Shown here piece by piece: positions 16,195-23,842 of a DNA stretch of 29,209 nucleotides. The stretch is from the NCBI GenBank assembly GCA_900553405.1, contig USDF01000020.1, forward strand, positions 1 to 29,209, given 5' to 3'. The notes beneath the pieces are model-generated. The model ran no database searches, was not told the DNA's origin, and saw nothing but the letters and a program-made list of their open reading frames with translations. Origin of the DNA: an uncultured Clostridium sp. Lineage in GTDB: Bacteria; Bacillota; Clostridia; TANB77; CAG-508. The stretch's first letter is position 1. Each line of letters starts with the position of its first letter. The position numbers were made by a program, and so were the translations under genes.

Positions 16195-18570
16195 CTATTT
16201 AATATATTCTTTAAGGAATTTGCAATCGTTATACTCTAAATTGTTTTTTGCTATTTCTAATAATTCATCCACAATTTCTTTAGTATATTTACTGCTTTTT
16301 TTCTCATAAAATTTCTTTAATGGTTTTTGTAAATCCATCATTACTTTTGTAGCTTTATTAACATTTTGTTCCTCTAATAATTGATTCATCTTCTTTATTT
16401 CATGTTCATAAATAACTTTTCCTACATTTGTATCTTTTAGTTGCTCTAAAGTATTTTCTTCTGTAATATTTTCTTTTCTTATGTATCTATCCGGAATCTT
16501 CCTTCCTAACAATTCTTCAAATTCTTCTAATGTTACATCTTGTATATTTCCATTTTGATAATGTTTTCCATATTTTTTTATTATATTTGTATCTTTTGAA
16601 TCTACAAATATTTCTTGTTGCAACACAATATTTCTACTTGATTTTCCTATTAAAATATCATATTTTCCTTCTTCCACTGACCACTTCTTTGTTTCTATAT
16701 TATAATATGAAAAATCATCACTTGTTAATGTTATCTTTATTTCCTTTTCTTCGTTTGGTTTTAAGTCAACTTTTTCAAAACCTTTTAACTCTTTTTTTGC
16801 TTTAAAAATATTAGGATTTTGTTCACTAATATACAATTGTGCTATTTCTTTTCCCTCTATATTCCCTATATTTTTTATTTTAAAAGACACCTCAACGTTT
16901 TCTTCTAATTTATTAATTTTTAAATCAGAATATTCAAAATTGGTATAACTTAATCCATATCCAAATGGATATAATACATTAGTGTTATTTGTATCATAAT
17001 ATCTATATCCTACATAAATTGCTTCTTGATATTCTACACTAGCTTCTGTTCCTGGGTAATTTTTAAAACATGATGTATCTTCTAAACAATTTGGATATGT
17101 TTCTGTTAATTTTCCACTTGGATTTACTTTTCCTAATAAGCAATTTACTATAGCTTTTCCTCCTGCTTCTCCTCCTAAATATCCTGTAATTATTGCTTTA
17201 ACTTTATCTTTCCATGGCATTGTAATTGGAGAACCGTTTGATAATACAATAACTATATTGTTATTTACTTTACTAATTTCTTCAATTAAATTATTTTGAT
17301 TTTTTGGCAATTCTAACGTCGTTCTATCCATTCCTTCTGATTCATAGTTTTCTGTTAAACCTGCAAAAATGACTACAATATCATTTTCTTTTGCTATTTT
17401 TACTGCCTCTTTTCTATATTCTTCATCTTCTTGTGTTTTTATTCTTCCATATCCTTTAGCATATTCAAATTGTATGTTTTCTTGTTTTAAGCAATCATAT
17501 GCATTTTCTAATTTATACGGATTAATTGTAGAACTTCCTGCACCTTGGTATCTAGGATTTTTAGCCATATCACCTATTACTGCTATTTTTTGTTTTTTTA
17601 GTGGTAGTATTTCTTCTTCATTTTTTAATAATACTACTGCTTCTTCTGCTATACTTAAAGCTATTCTATGATGTTCTTCTCTGTCATATTTTTCTATTTT
17701 TTTTCTTTTGTTAACTTTAAATGTTACATCTAAAATTCTATCTACTATTTCATCTAAATATTGTTCACTAACTCTATTTTCCTTTACTGCATTAACTATT
17801 TCGTCTACTCCATCTCCTCTGCCTCCTGGCATTTCTAGTTCATTACCTGCTATTAATCCTTCTACTCTATCGTTTTCTGCTCCCCAATCTGTAATAACAA
17901 TTCCATTAAATTTCCATTCTTTTTTTAAAATATCTAACAATTCTTTGTTTTCTGTACAATATCTATCATTTAATTTGTTATAAGCACTCATAACAGATAA
18001 AGGATCTGCTTGTTTAACAATCATTTCGAATGCTTTTAAGTATATTTCTCTTAGAGTTCTTTCATCTACTACAGCATTAATTGTTCTTCTTCTGTTTTCT
18101 TGATTATTAACAGCAAAGTGTTTTACACATGCTCCCACTCCATTTGCTTGTAATCCTTTTACATACTCTGTTCCCATTATTCCTGTCAAGTAAGGGTCTT
18201 CTGAAAAATATTCAAAATTTCTTCCACACAAAGGACTTCTTTTTATATTAATCGCTGGTCCTAAAACAATATCTACATCTTCATATGTTGCTTCTTCTCC
18301 CAAAGCTTTTCCTAAAGAATACGCCATTTTTTTACTCCAAGTATTAGCTACTGTAGATGATGCTGGAAAACATGTAGATATTTCACTCTCATTAATGCCT
18401 AAATTATCTGCTTCTTTTTTTTGAACTCTTAAACCATGAGGTCCATCTGACATTGTTATATTTGGAATTTCTAATCTTTCTATGTTTTGACTATGCCAAT
18501 AATCCTTTCCTACACATAAACTTGCTTTTTCTTCTAAAGTCATTTTATTTATTATTTTTTCATATTTCAT
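16195..18570 (-). CDS. Glycoside hydrolase family 3 beta-glucosidase
   Basis: The protein has 791 residues and no signal peptide, so it is probably cytoplasmic. The N-terminal TIM-barrel shows the substrate-binding KHFAVNN (150-156) and the nucleophile Asp228 in GIVITDWG. The second domain carries AVVLLKNEEEILPLKK (about 300-316) and the KGYGR region. A fibronectin-III-like domain with GKEIAQLYISEQN follows (about 555-680), then about 110 extra residues rich in Lys/Glu that are unusual in length and of unknown role. Such enzymes split beta-glucosides or related oligosaccharides brought in by transporters; the exact sugar cannot be told. The ATG follows an AGAAGGTGG site. It is transcribed alone, from a promoter shared back-to-back with the GT2 gene, and lies inside the broken dcw cluster. 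Confidence 0.94.
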   Translation of the reverse strand: MKYEKIINKMTLEEKASLCVGKDYWHSQNIERLEIPNITMSDGPHGLRVQKKEADNLGINESEISTCFPASSTVANTWSKKMAYSLGKALGEEATYEDVDIVLGPAINIKRSPLCGRNFEYFSEDPYLTGIMGTEYVKGLQANGVGACVKHFAVNNQENRRRTINAVVDERTLREIYLKAFEMIVKQADPLSVMSAYNKLNDRYCTENKELLDILKKEWKFNGIVITDWGAENDRVEGLIAGNELEMPGGRGDGVDEIVNAVKENRVSEQYLDEIVDRILDVTFKVNKRKKIEKYDREEHHRIALSIAEEAVVLLKNEEEILPLKKQKIAVIGDMAKNPRYQGAGSSTINPYKLENAYDCLKQENIQFEYAKGYGRIKTQEDEEYRKEAVKIAKENDIVVIFAGLTENYESEGMDRTTLELPKNQNNLIEEISKVNNNIVIVLSNGSPITMPWKDKVKAIITGYLGGEAGGKAIVNCLLGKVNPSGKLTETYPNCLEDTSCFKNYPGTEASVEYQEAIYVGYRYYDTNNTNVLYPFGYGLSYTNFEYSDLKINKLEENVEVSFKIKNIGNIEGKEIAQLYISEQNPNIFKAKKELKGFEKVDLKPNEEKEIKITLTSDDFSYYNIETKKWSVEEGKYDILIGKSSRNIVLQQEIFVDSKDTNIIKKYGKHYQNGNIQDVTLEEFEELLGRKIPDRYIRKENITEENTLEQLKDTNVGKVIYEHEIKKMNQLLEEQNVNKATKVMMDLQKPLKKFYEKKSSKYTKEIVDELLEIAKNNLEYNDCKFLKEYIK

Positions 18571-18604
18571 GTTTCCACCTTCTTTTATTATTTACTATGT
18601 TTAA

Positions 18605-18633
18605 TATATATCATAAGCTAAATTAAATTACAA
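18605..18633 (-). promoter_or_regulatory. Promoter of the GH3 gene
   Basis: On the minus strand: -35 TTGTAA (18628-18633), 17-bp spacer, -10 TATATA (18605-18610). Confidence 0.6.
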
Positions 18634-18643
18634 TAAAAAATTA

Positions 18644-18672
18644 TTGCATTTTTTATATCTTTATTGTATAAT
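18644..18672 (+). promoter_or_regulatory. Promoter of the GT2 gene
   Basis: -35 TTGCAT (18644-18649), 17-bp spacer, -10 TATAAT (18667-18672). Only 10 bp separate its -35 from that of the divergent GH3 promoter, so the two may share control. Confidence 0.75.
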
Positions 18673-18751
18673 GCTAAACATAATATTTATAGTATCGTAA
18701 TATGTTGATTTTTTACTAATTAGTTAATTTCATCATAAGGAGGGAAAAGTT

Positions 18752-19615
18752 ATGCTATTTAGTGTTATCATTCCAGCATATAATGCTGAGTCTACTATTC
18801 GGAGAACTTTAAATAGTGTGTTAAATCAGACTTTTAAAGATTTCGAAGTAGTAGCCATTGACGATGGTTCTACAGACGGCACTTCTACCATTTTAAAAGA
18901 ATATGCAAACAAAGATAGTAGAGTACATGTATATACTTTTAAAAATGCTGGTGTCTCTGTTTCTCGTCAACGTGGTATCAATAATTCAAATGGTAAATTT
19001 ATTATCTATGTTGATTCAGATGATACTATTGAACCAGAATTATTATCAAACCTCGATAGTGCGATTAAATCTTACCCAACTACTGATTTGATTCGTTATC
19101 AGTCTCGTATTATTGCAGATAGTTCCAAGAAGGATCATGAAAGATATAATTATTATGAACCTTCCAAATCTTCTATTTCTGGCATAGATGCCATAAGAAC
19201 ATGGTCTATACCTGGTAAAAAGTATGCTGTATATTGGTTATTTGCTTTTAGCAGAACTTTGTTCTTAAAAAACTCTTTTCCAGAGGATTTAAGATGTTAT
19301 GAAGATGTTGCATTAATCCCTATTTTAGTAGGCACTGCTAGTTTAGTAACAACTATTGACTATGTTGGGTATAATTATACCTATAATAACTCTTTTAGTT
19401 TAACTCATGTTAATGATTTAGCAACTCAGAAATCACGGGCATTAGATTTCTACAAATCCTGTGAATATGCTGTGTCTCACTTTAAGAATTTGCCTAATGT
19501 AACTCCACATGATATCGATTTTTTTGAGAAAGATTATCAGAGGCGATTGAATGGTAAATTTAATTCTTTAAGTGATGAATTAAAGAAAGAGTTTTCCAGT
19601 ATTTATGGCAGGTAA
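18752..19615 (+). CDS. Family 2 glycosyltransferase
   Basis: The protein has 287 residues. The N-terminal GT-A fold is clear: FSVIIPAYNAESTIRRTLNS (3-22), the nucleotide-sugar site IDDGSTDGT (36-44), and the metal-binding acidic triad in VDSDD (87-91). The C-terminal half (RCYEDVALIPIL, then a region rich in Asp and Lys) is typical of GT2 enzymes making capsule or cell-wall polysaccharide. No membrane helix is evident. The acceptor and sugar are unknown. The ATG follows AAGGAGGG. It is a single gene with its own promoter and terminator, not in a polysaccharide operon. CGT and CGG arginine codons are frequent compared with the AGA-rich minus-strand genes, which hints at a different origin. Confidence 0.92.
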   Translation: MLFSVIIPAYNAESTIRRTLNSVLNQTFKDFEVVAIDDGSTDGTSTILKEYANKDSRVHVYTFKNAGVSVSRQRGINNSNGKFIIYVDSDDTIEPELLSNLDSAIKSYPTTDLIRYQSRIIADSSKKDHERYNYYEPSKSSISGIDAIRTWSIPGKKYAVYWLFAFSRTLFLKNSFPEDLRCYEDVALIPILVGTASLVTTIDYVGYNYTYNNSFSLTHVNDLATQKSRALDFYKSCEYAVSHFKNLPNVTPHDIDFFEKDYQRRLNGKFNSLSDELKKEFSSIYGR

Positions 19616-19616
19616 A

Positions 19617-19656
19617 AATAAAAGGTACTTCATTTAATTTTGAAGTACCTTTTATT
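19617..19656. terminator. Bidirectional terminator between GT2 and DUF402 genes
   Basis: A perfect 16-bp stem (19617-19632 with 19641-19656) and 8-nt loop, with T-runs on both sides. It begins right after the GT2 stop codon and overlaps the end of the DUF402 gene. Confidence 0.9.
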
Positions 19657-20188
19657 TTTCTATTAACTTTAAATATTTATATGAAAAGCTCTTCAAGTTT
19701 TCTAAATTTGCTTTTGCAAACTCTATAATTTTATTTGCTTTTTCATATGCTAATTCATAATCTTTTTTACTTATTATCCTTTGTTTGTATGCTTGTTCTA
19801 GCTCATCTTCGTCTAGTAAATGTATTCTTCCATCATGTACAATAACAACATCTAAATATAAATCATCTTCATATGGTATACCATCTTGCACTCCCAAATT
19901 TCTTGCAATATCTATATACCATTCTACTATTTCTTTGTTGTTATTAAAAATTGCTGTAATGCAACAATTTTTATTTTCAGGATATATTTCTAACCAATAA
20001 TATCCTTTTGCTAATATACATCTTTCTTCTGGGTCTACACGCCATTCTTCTTTTACTTCTTCTATTTGAAGCAATGATATATTTCCTACAAATTCTTTAT
20101 TATTAATATACATATTTTTGCATTTACTTTTTAGAATACTAGTGTTTGCTCTTCCATCTGCAAATCTTCTTTTCAGTTTTTGTTCCAT
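19652..20188 (-). CDS. DUF402 family protein, putative nucleoside di-/triphosphatase
   Basis: The protein has 178 residues. The core matches the DUF402 pattern: WLEIYPENKNCCITAIFNN, VEWYIDIARN, then the acidic region DDLYLDVVIVHDGRIHLLDE with DELEQAYKQRIISKKDYELA. The clustered Asp and Glu residues fit the divalent-metal-dependent phosphatase site described for Staphylococcus members of this family. Activity on nucleoside diphosphates or triphosphates is therefore the best guess but is not proven. The ATG follows a GGTGA site. It is 70 bp downstream of the GNAT gene on the same strand and may be co-transcribed with it. Confidence 0.85.
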   Translation of the reverse strand: MEQKLKRRFADGRANTSILKSKCKNMYINNKEFVGNISLLQIEEVKEEWRVDPEERCILAKGYYWLEIYPENKNCCITAIFNNNKEIVEWYIDIARNLGVQDGIPYEDDLYLDVVIVHDGRIHLLDEDELEQAYKQRIISKKDYELAYEKANKIIEFAKANLENLKSFSYKYLKLIEK

Positions 20189-20258
20189 CTTTATTCACCA
20201 TTTCAATATTACTATATTAATTATAAAAAGTCTAGTGTTCCTTATTTTTAATTATACT

Positions 20259-20819
20259 TTACAAATTTTTATTTCTTATAAAATCTCCTTCAAATTCTTC
20301 TGCTAAGATATCCATACTTAATCTATCATAATATTTTCCATTTATAAATTCTGTTTTTCTTAATCTTCCTGCTTCTTTGAATCCACATTTTTTGTAACAT
20401 GCCAATGCTCTTTCATTACATTCTATTAAGTTTAAATTTATATTATTTAAATTTAAATATTTAAATCCATATTCTAAAACCAATCTAATTGCCTCTGTTC
20501 CATATCCATTATTTCTATATTCTTTATCTCCTATAAATACTCCTAACGTTCCTCTTCTATTTATATGATTTATGTGTTCTATTCCTACTGTTCCTATTAC
20601 TTTATCTTGGTCTAATGTTACAATAAAAAACACTGCCTCACCATTAATATTTTTTTGTAAATATTCTTTTTCTCCCTCTAAACTCACTAAATTTCCACTA
20701 CGACCTATATAATCTGTTGTATTAAAATCATTAAGCCAGTTTGTAAATATTTCTGCATCTTCGACATTTCTTGGTGATAAGTAAATTCTATCTCCTACTA
20801 ATTTTTTAAAATACTTCAT
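20259..20819 (-). CDS. GNAT-family N-acetyltransferase (RimJ/RimL-like)
   Basis: The protein has 186 residues. The start (LVGDRIYLSPRNVEDAEIFTNWLND) and the acetyl-CoA-binding motif RNNGYGTEA (about 122-130) with LGVFIGDKEYR before it mark the RimJ/RimL-type subgroup of GNAT enzymes. The ending (CYKKCGFKEAGRLRKTEFINGKYYD) is also typical. Substrates range from ribosomal protein N-termini to antibiotics and polyamines and cannot be assigned. The ATG follows GAGAGGAGAG. A weak promoter lies at 20855-20882; an RNA gene or attenuator ends just upstream at 20896. Confidence 0.92.
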   Translation of the reverse strand: MKYFKKLVGDRIYLSPRNVEDAEIFTNWLNDFNTTDYIGRSGNLVSLEGEKEYLQKNINGEAVFFIVTLDQDKVIGTVGIEHINHINRRGTLGVFIGDKEYRNNGYGTEAIRLVLEYGFKYLNLNNINLNLIECNERALACYKKCGFKEAGRLRKTEFINGKYYDRLSMDILAEEFEGDFIRNKNL

Positions 20820-20854
20820 TTTTTCTCTCCTCTCTTAAATATTTGTTAAATTTG

Positions 20855-20882
20855 TATATAATATGAGTCTTTGTATAATCAA
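20855..20882 (-). promoter_or_regulatory. Possible promoter of the GNAT-DUF402 unit
   Basis: On the minus strand: TTGATT (20877-20882), 16-bp spacer, TATATA (20855-20860). It lies downstream of the terminator at 20896-20941, which favours independent transcription of GNAT. Confidence 0.35.
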
Positions 20883-20895
20883 TCCTATTATATAC

Positions 20896-20941
20896 AAAAA
20901 ACCTCGCGAAAAAGCCTTTATTAAGACTCCTCCGCAAGGTT
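20896..20941 (-). terminator. Intrinsic terminator of the minus-strand RNA
   Basis: On the minus strand AACCTTGCG (20933-20941) pairs with CGCGAGGTT (20900-20908) with one G-U pair, followed by six Ts. An inner AGTCTT / AGGCTT pairing may extend the stem. A competing hairpin CAAGG / CCTTG (20948-20952 with 20935-20939) overlaps the first arm. Confidence 0.65.
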
Positions 20942-21019
20942 AAATTTCCTTGTTTCTGTGTAAATAGCTTTTGCTATTCTATACTGCTCACTATCATAGT
21001 TTAAGTATACTCCTAACAT
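20896..21019 (-). ncRNA. Candidate ~124-nt small RNA or attenuator leader
   Basis: A near-consensus promoter (21026-21055) places a start near 21019 and the RNA would end in the T-run at 20896. There is no reading frame of note inside. Predicted elements from 5' to 3' are a purine-rich opening, a hairpin AATAGC-AAAA-GCTATT (20963-20978), a CAAGG / CCTTG hairpin and the terminator that competes with it. It could be a free small RNA, or a cis-acting attenuator for the GNAT gene 76 bp on. I do not recognise the family. The layout does not fit 6S RNA (ends do not pair) or a T-box (no UGGNACC). Confidence 0.45.
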
Positions 21020-21020
21020 G

Positions 21021-21095
21021 TTTCTATTCTAACATATTCTTATTTAATTTGTCAACTCTACATAAATGTTTGCCTCTTCTTTAACTTTTACTCCT
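21021..21095. repeat. Second copy of the PBP gene's 3' end
   Basis: This segment matches 24469-24543 at 70 of 75 positions in the same orientation, 3448 bp apart. The differences are at 21029 and, in the coding part, at 21062, 21068, 21074 and 21089; all four coding differences are at third codon positions. Together the copies bracket the TPM-TPM-LemA cassette. Confidence 0.9.
21026..21055 (-). promoter_or_regulatory. Promoter of the candidate small RNA, inside the PBP-end remnant
   Basis: On the minus strand: consensus -35 TTGACA (21050-21055), 18-bp spacer, -10 TAGAAT (21026-21031). The -35 lies in the Leu-Thr-Asn end of the former coding sequence. The intact PBP gene carries the same promoter with -10 TAAAAT. 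Confidence 0.65.
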
Positions 21096-21106
21096 GCTCT
21101 TTTCAT
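21044..21106 (-). pseudogene. Remnant of the C-terminus of a PASTA-type PBP gene
   Basis: Read on the minus strand this encodes GVKVKEEANIYVELTN and a stop, identical in protein to residues 702-717 of the intact PBP at 24492-26645. Similarity ends abruptly at the upstream side (past 21095), where the sequence becomes AT-rich spacer. Third-position-only differences show that it was under protein-level selection before it was cut off. It is either the displaced end of a gene into which the cassette went, or the stump of a tandem paralogue. Confidence 0.8.
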
Positions 21107-21116
21107 TTTTGATAAG

Positions 21117-21145
21117 TTGATTTTTTTATGTAAATATGGTATTAT
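21117..21145 (+). promoter_or_regulatory. Promoter of the first TPM gene
   Basis: -35 TTGATT (21117-21122), 17-bp spacer, -10 TATTAT (21140-21145). The leader to the ATG at 21280 would be about 130 nt. Confidence 0.55.
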
Positions 21146-21188
21146 ATTCTATATTAGTAGTTTATTTTTAATTACTTATTTCCTGTAT

Positions 21189-21223
21189 TCACTAAATAGT
21201 GAGAGGAAGATCCTCACTTTTTT
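21189..21223 (+). promoter_or_regulatory. Attenuator-like switch in the TPM leader
   Basis: AGTGAG (21198-21203) can pair with CTCACT (21213-21218), which is followed by six Ts and so is a terminator in the leader. The same AGTGA can pair instead with the upstream TCACT (21189-21193) over an AAAT loop, which would block the terminator. Two exclusive hairpins plus a T-run are the hallmark of transcription attenuation. The ligand or signal is unknown. Confidence 0.5.
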
Positions 21224-21279
21224 GGTTTTACATAGATAACAAAATACACCTAAAAAATTATATTCAAGGAGGATTTTTT

Positions 21280-22791
21280 ATGAGAAAATCAATCAAAAGT
21301 TTTATTGCAGTTTTTATTCTCGTCTTAGGAATATTTCAATTGTCAACTGTAGTATTTGCCAAAACAAATATTCCATCCGCAACTTCAGACTTCTATGTCA
21401 ATGACTTTGCAAATGTTTTTTCAGCTGATGAAAAAACACGGCTTCTAAATAATGCCATAACATTAGCTGATGAACATGACGGCATTCAAGTAGTTGTAAC
21501 AACAGTAGAGTCTCTTGATGGCGATACAATTGAAAACTATGCTTTAGAGATGTATAATCTATATGGAATTGGAAAAGATGACATGGGACTTTTAGTTCTT
21601 CTCTCTACAGGAGATAGACAAATCCGTATAGAAGTCGGTAAAGCAATGGAAGCTTATATTAATGATTCAAAGGCTGGTAGATTTATAGACAAGTATGCTA
21701 TTCCATCTTTAAAAGAAGATAAGTTTGACGAAGGACTGATAAATCTCCAGGAAGCTCTAATAAGCCAAATTGTTACAGACATCGAAAATGAGAACACAGA
21801 AAATGTTCAGCCATCTAATTCTAAAACTGGCTTAGACTTTCTATCTGTTCTAGGAGTTCTTTTAGTTATCTGCATTGTAGTTGTAATAATTGTTCTCATA
21901 GTCATTTTAGTTCGCAAAATCATTGCTAAGAGTAAAGAAAAACAACAGACAATTGATACTCTAACAAAGCAACTAGAAACCAGCGAACAGAATGCTATTG
22001 AAATAAGAAATACATCTTTCAATAAGATTTGTGAACTTCAAATAAGAATCAATAATTTGTCAACAGATAAAAACAGATTAATTTCTAATTATCAGAATCT
22101 TGAAGATAAGTATAAAACATTAGAGGACAGATATGAGAGAGTACAAATTTTGTACCCAACTGCTGATAAAGATGTTAGTAATATGATTGAAGAAGAAATT
22201 CGTCAAAGGGATATATCACTTGCAAAAGAAGTCGATTCAGTCATTCAGAAAGTAATAAATTTATCAGCTAGTAAAGATATTGTTTTTGAACTTGATAATG
22301 CTAAAGCTTGCTATTCAAGATTGAGTCAAAAGCAACAATCATACGTAAAATCTGATATCAACAGATTGGAAAAATTATATAATGAATCTTTCCTTCTCAA
22401 ACAGGAATATGATAGAATGATGGAAGAAGAGAGAAAGAAAAAAATAGCATCAGTTGCTGTTGCTTCAATTACTTCTATTATCTCTTGTATAAGTATTGGA
22501 AAGGCAAAGCATCTAAAAAAATTAAAAGAGGCTAAATCTATCTATGATAGCTTAGACTCAGGATCTCGCTCATATTTTGATAAATCTGTTGCAGACAAAT
22601 TGAATAAGTTATATAGAGAGGCCAAACGAGATAAAGAAGAAGAGGAAGAAGCTGAACGCAGAAGAAAAAGACAAGAAGAGGAGCATAGAAGACATATACA
22701 AAGTAGTAGTTATTCTAACTTTGGTAGTAGTTCACATTATGGAGGTTTTGGAGGACATTCTGGTGGCGGAGGAGCCTCAAGAGGATTCTAA
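21280..22791 (+). CDS. TPM-domain membrane protein with coiled coil and Gly-rich tail
   Basis: The protein has 503 residues with the ATG chosen by its AAGGAGG site; a longer frame from 21199 lacks one and crosses the leader hairpin. Order: signal peptide (about 1-27, ending VVFA), extracytoplasmic TPM domain (about 36-165: FYVNDFANVFSADEKTRL, YNLYGIGKDDMGLLVLLS, IRIEVGKAMEAYINDSKAG), membrane helix (about 188-211), long coiled coil (about 217-290), and two mutually similar helical repeats (about 340-370 and 418-448, both with AK-YS-L or AKSIYDSL and KL/KLY patterns). A charged stretch and the SGGGGASRGF tail close it. TPM domains occur in YgcG and in plant thylakoid TLP18.3 and are linked to phosphatase or quality-control roles. 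The huge cytoplasmic insertion between helix and Gly-rich tail is unusual. Encoded near a TPM lipoprotein and LemA. Confidence 0.88.
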   Translation: MRKSIKSFIAVFILVLGIFQLSTVVFAKTNIPSATSDFYVNDFANVFSADEKTRLLNNAITLADEHDGIQVVVTTVESLDGDTIENYALEMYNLYGIGKDDMGLLVLLSTGDRQIRIEVGKAMEAYINDSKAGRFIDKYAIPSLKEDKFDEGLINLQEALISQIVTDIENENTENVQPSNSKTGLDFLSVLGVLLVICIVVVIIVLIVILVRKIIAKSKEKQQTIDTLTKQLETSEQNAIEIRNTSFNKICELQIRINNLSTDKNRLISNYQNLEDKYKTLEDRYERVQILYPTADKDVSNMIEEEIRQRDISLAKEVDSVIQKVINLSASKDIVFELDNAKACYSRLSQKQQSYVKSDINRLEKLYNESFLLKQEYDRMMEEERKKKIASVAVASITSIISCISIGKAKHLKKLKEAKSIYDSLDSGSRSYFDKSVADKLNKLYREAKRDKEEEEEAERRRKRQEEEHRRHIQSSSYSNFGSSSHYGGFGGHSGGGGASRGF

Positions 22792-22809
22792 AAATTGATT
22801 AATTTTCTA

Positions 22810-22840
22810 AAATGGGTATTGCAAAATGCAATACCCATTT
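22810..22840 (+). terminator. Terminator after the first TPM gene
   Basis: A perfect 13-bp stem (22810-22822 with 22828-22840) and 5-nt loop, followed by CTTTTAATT, 18 bp past the stop codon. Confidence 0.85.
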
Positions 22841-22886
22841 CTTTTAATTGTTAATAATGTAATGAAAAGAGCTTAGAATATATTAT

Positions 22887-22915
22887 TTGCAATTTTATGT
22901 AAAATATTGTATAAT
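22887..22915 (+). promoter_or_regulatory. Promoter of the TPM lipoprotein-lemA pair
   Basis: -35 TTGCAA (22887-22892), 17-bp spacer, -10 TATAAT (22910-22915). With the terminator before it, the two TPM genes form separate transcription units. Confidence 0.8.
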
Positions 22916-22960
22916 ATTTTGTAGATAGGCTTTTGCTTATTTAACATATATCAAAATAAT

Positions 22961-22974
22961 CAGATTGTAATCTG
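22961..22974 (+). promoter_or_regulatory. Operator-like inverted repeat in the TPM-lemA leader
   Basis: CAGATT-GT-AATCTG: 6-bp arms with a 2-bp centre, 40 bp past the predicted start site and 10 bp before the ribosome site. It could bind a dimeric repressor or form a small RNA hairpin near the ribosome site. Confidence 0.3.
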
Positions 22975-22995
22975 AAAAGAAAGGATGAAAAAGGT

Positions 22996-23778
22996 ATGAG
23001 AAAAAAGCGGATAATTTTTTGTATAACCTTACTTATGGTATTGACTACTCTTATGAGTATGCTTACTGGATGTACTACATCAGAAAAAATTCCTATTCCA
23101 ACAATTGAGAAAGATGTCTACATCTATGATGAAGATAATATCATTGATGATGATGTAGAAGAAAATCTAAACAAAATGCTCGTGGAACTAGAAGAAAAGA
23201 CAGAAGTAGAGTTTGCTGTTATATCAGTAGAAAGTTTACTTGACAGAAGTATTGAAGATTATGCAAATAATCTATTCAATACTTTGGGTATTGGAAAAAA
23301 AGGAGAAGACAATGGAATATTACTTTTATTCTCTCGGTCTGATGAAAAAGTTAGACTTGAAATCGGCAGAGGGTTAGAAGGATGCTTAAACGACTCAAAA
23401 TGCGGTCGAATTCTTGATGACTACTTTGTTCCTTACCGTGAAAACGATGAATATACTGAGGCGACAAAACTTACTGTCAATGCAGTTTTAAAAGTTCTCT
23501 GTGAGGAATATGACATTACAATAACCGGATTGAATACCGAATCAATTCAAATTGAAGAACCAGATGAATTAACATTAGGTCAATGGGTTATTATTATAGT
23601 AATAATTATAATTCTACTTATTGTTCTTGAGTGGATTACAGGTCGCATCTTTGGGGATGGATTTGGAGATGGAATTGTATTTATTATTTTAGAATGTCTT
23701 GGCGATAGTAGTTCTTCTGGATCTAGTGGCGGTGGATTCGGTGGTGGATTCTCCGGAGGAGGTGGTGCCTCACGATAG
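22996..23778 (+). CDS. TPM-domain lipoprotein
   Basis: The protein has 260 residues. The N-terminus is a lipoprotein signal with lipobox LTGC (Cys26). An extracytoplasmic TPM domain follows (about 38-172: DVYIYDEDNIIDDDVEENLN, FNTLGIGKKGEDNGILLLFS, VRLEIGRGLEGCLNDSKCGRI), then one membrane helix (about 197-214, IIIVIIIILLIVLEWI) and a Gly/Ser-rich end, GGGFGGGFSGGGGASR. The tail equals that of the first TPM protein but stops before its last two residues. With a lipid anchor and a helix it would be held to the membrane at both ends. Start: ATG, with AAAGGA about 11 nt upstream. It is 64 bp before lemA and co-transcribed with it; the pairing of YgcG-like TPM proteins with LemA is common across bacteria. 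Confidence 0.88.
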   Translation: MRKKRIIFCITLLMVLTTLMSMLTGCTTSEKIPIPTIEKDVYIYDEDNIIDDDVEENLNKMLVELEEKTEVEFAVISVESLLDRSIEDYANNLFNTLGIGKKGEDNGILLLFSRSDEKVRLEIGRGLEGCLNDSKCGRILDDYFVPYRENDEYTEATKLTVNAVLKVLCEEYDITITGLNTESIQIEEPDELTLGQWVIIIVIIIILLIVLEWITGRIFGDGFGDGIVFIILECLGDSSSSGSSGGGFGGGFSGGGGASR

Positions 23779-23842
23779 TAAATTTAATATGGAAATTGTA
23801 AATCAAAACAAGAAATTAAAAACAATTAGGAGGTAATTTACA

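Noticed and set aside
20896..21019. 6S RNA or a T-box leader
   Set aside because: 6S RNA needs the 5' and 3' ends to pair into one long rod; here the 3' 46 nt form a closed hairpin by themselves. A T-box needs a UGGNACC-type antiterminator bulge, which is missing.
21199..21279. N-terminal extension of the first TPM protein
   Set aside because: It begins within the leader hairpin without a ribosome site; the ATG at 21280 has AAGGAGG and begins a proper signal peptide.
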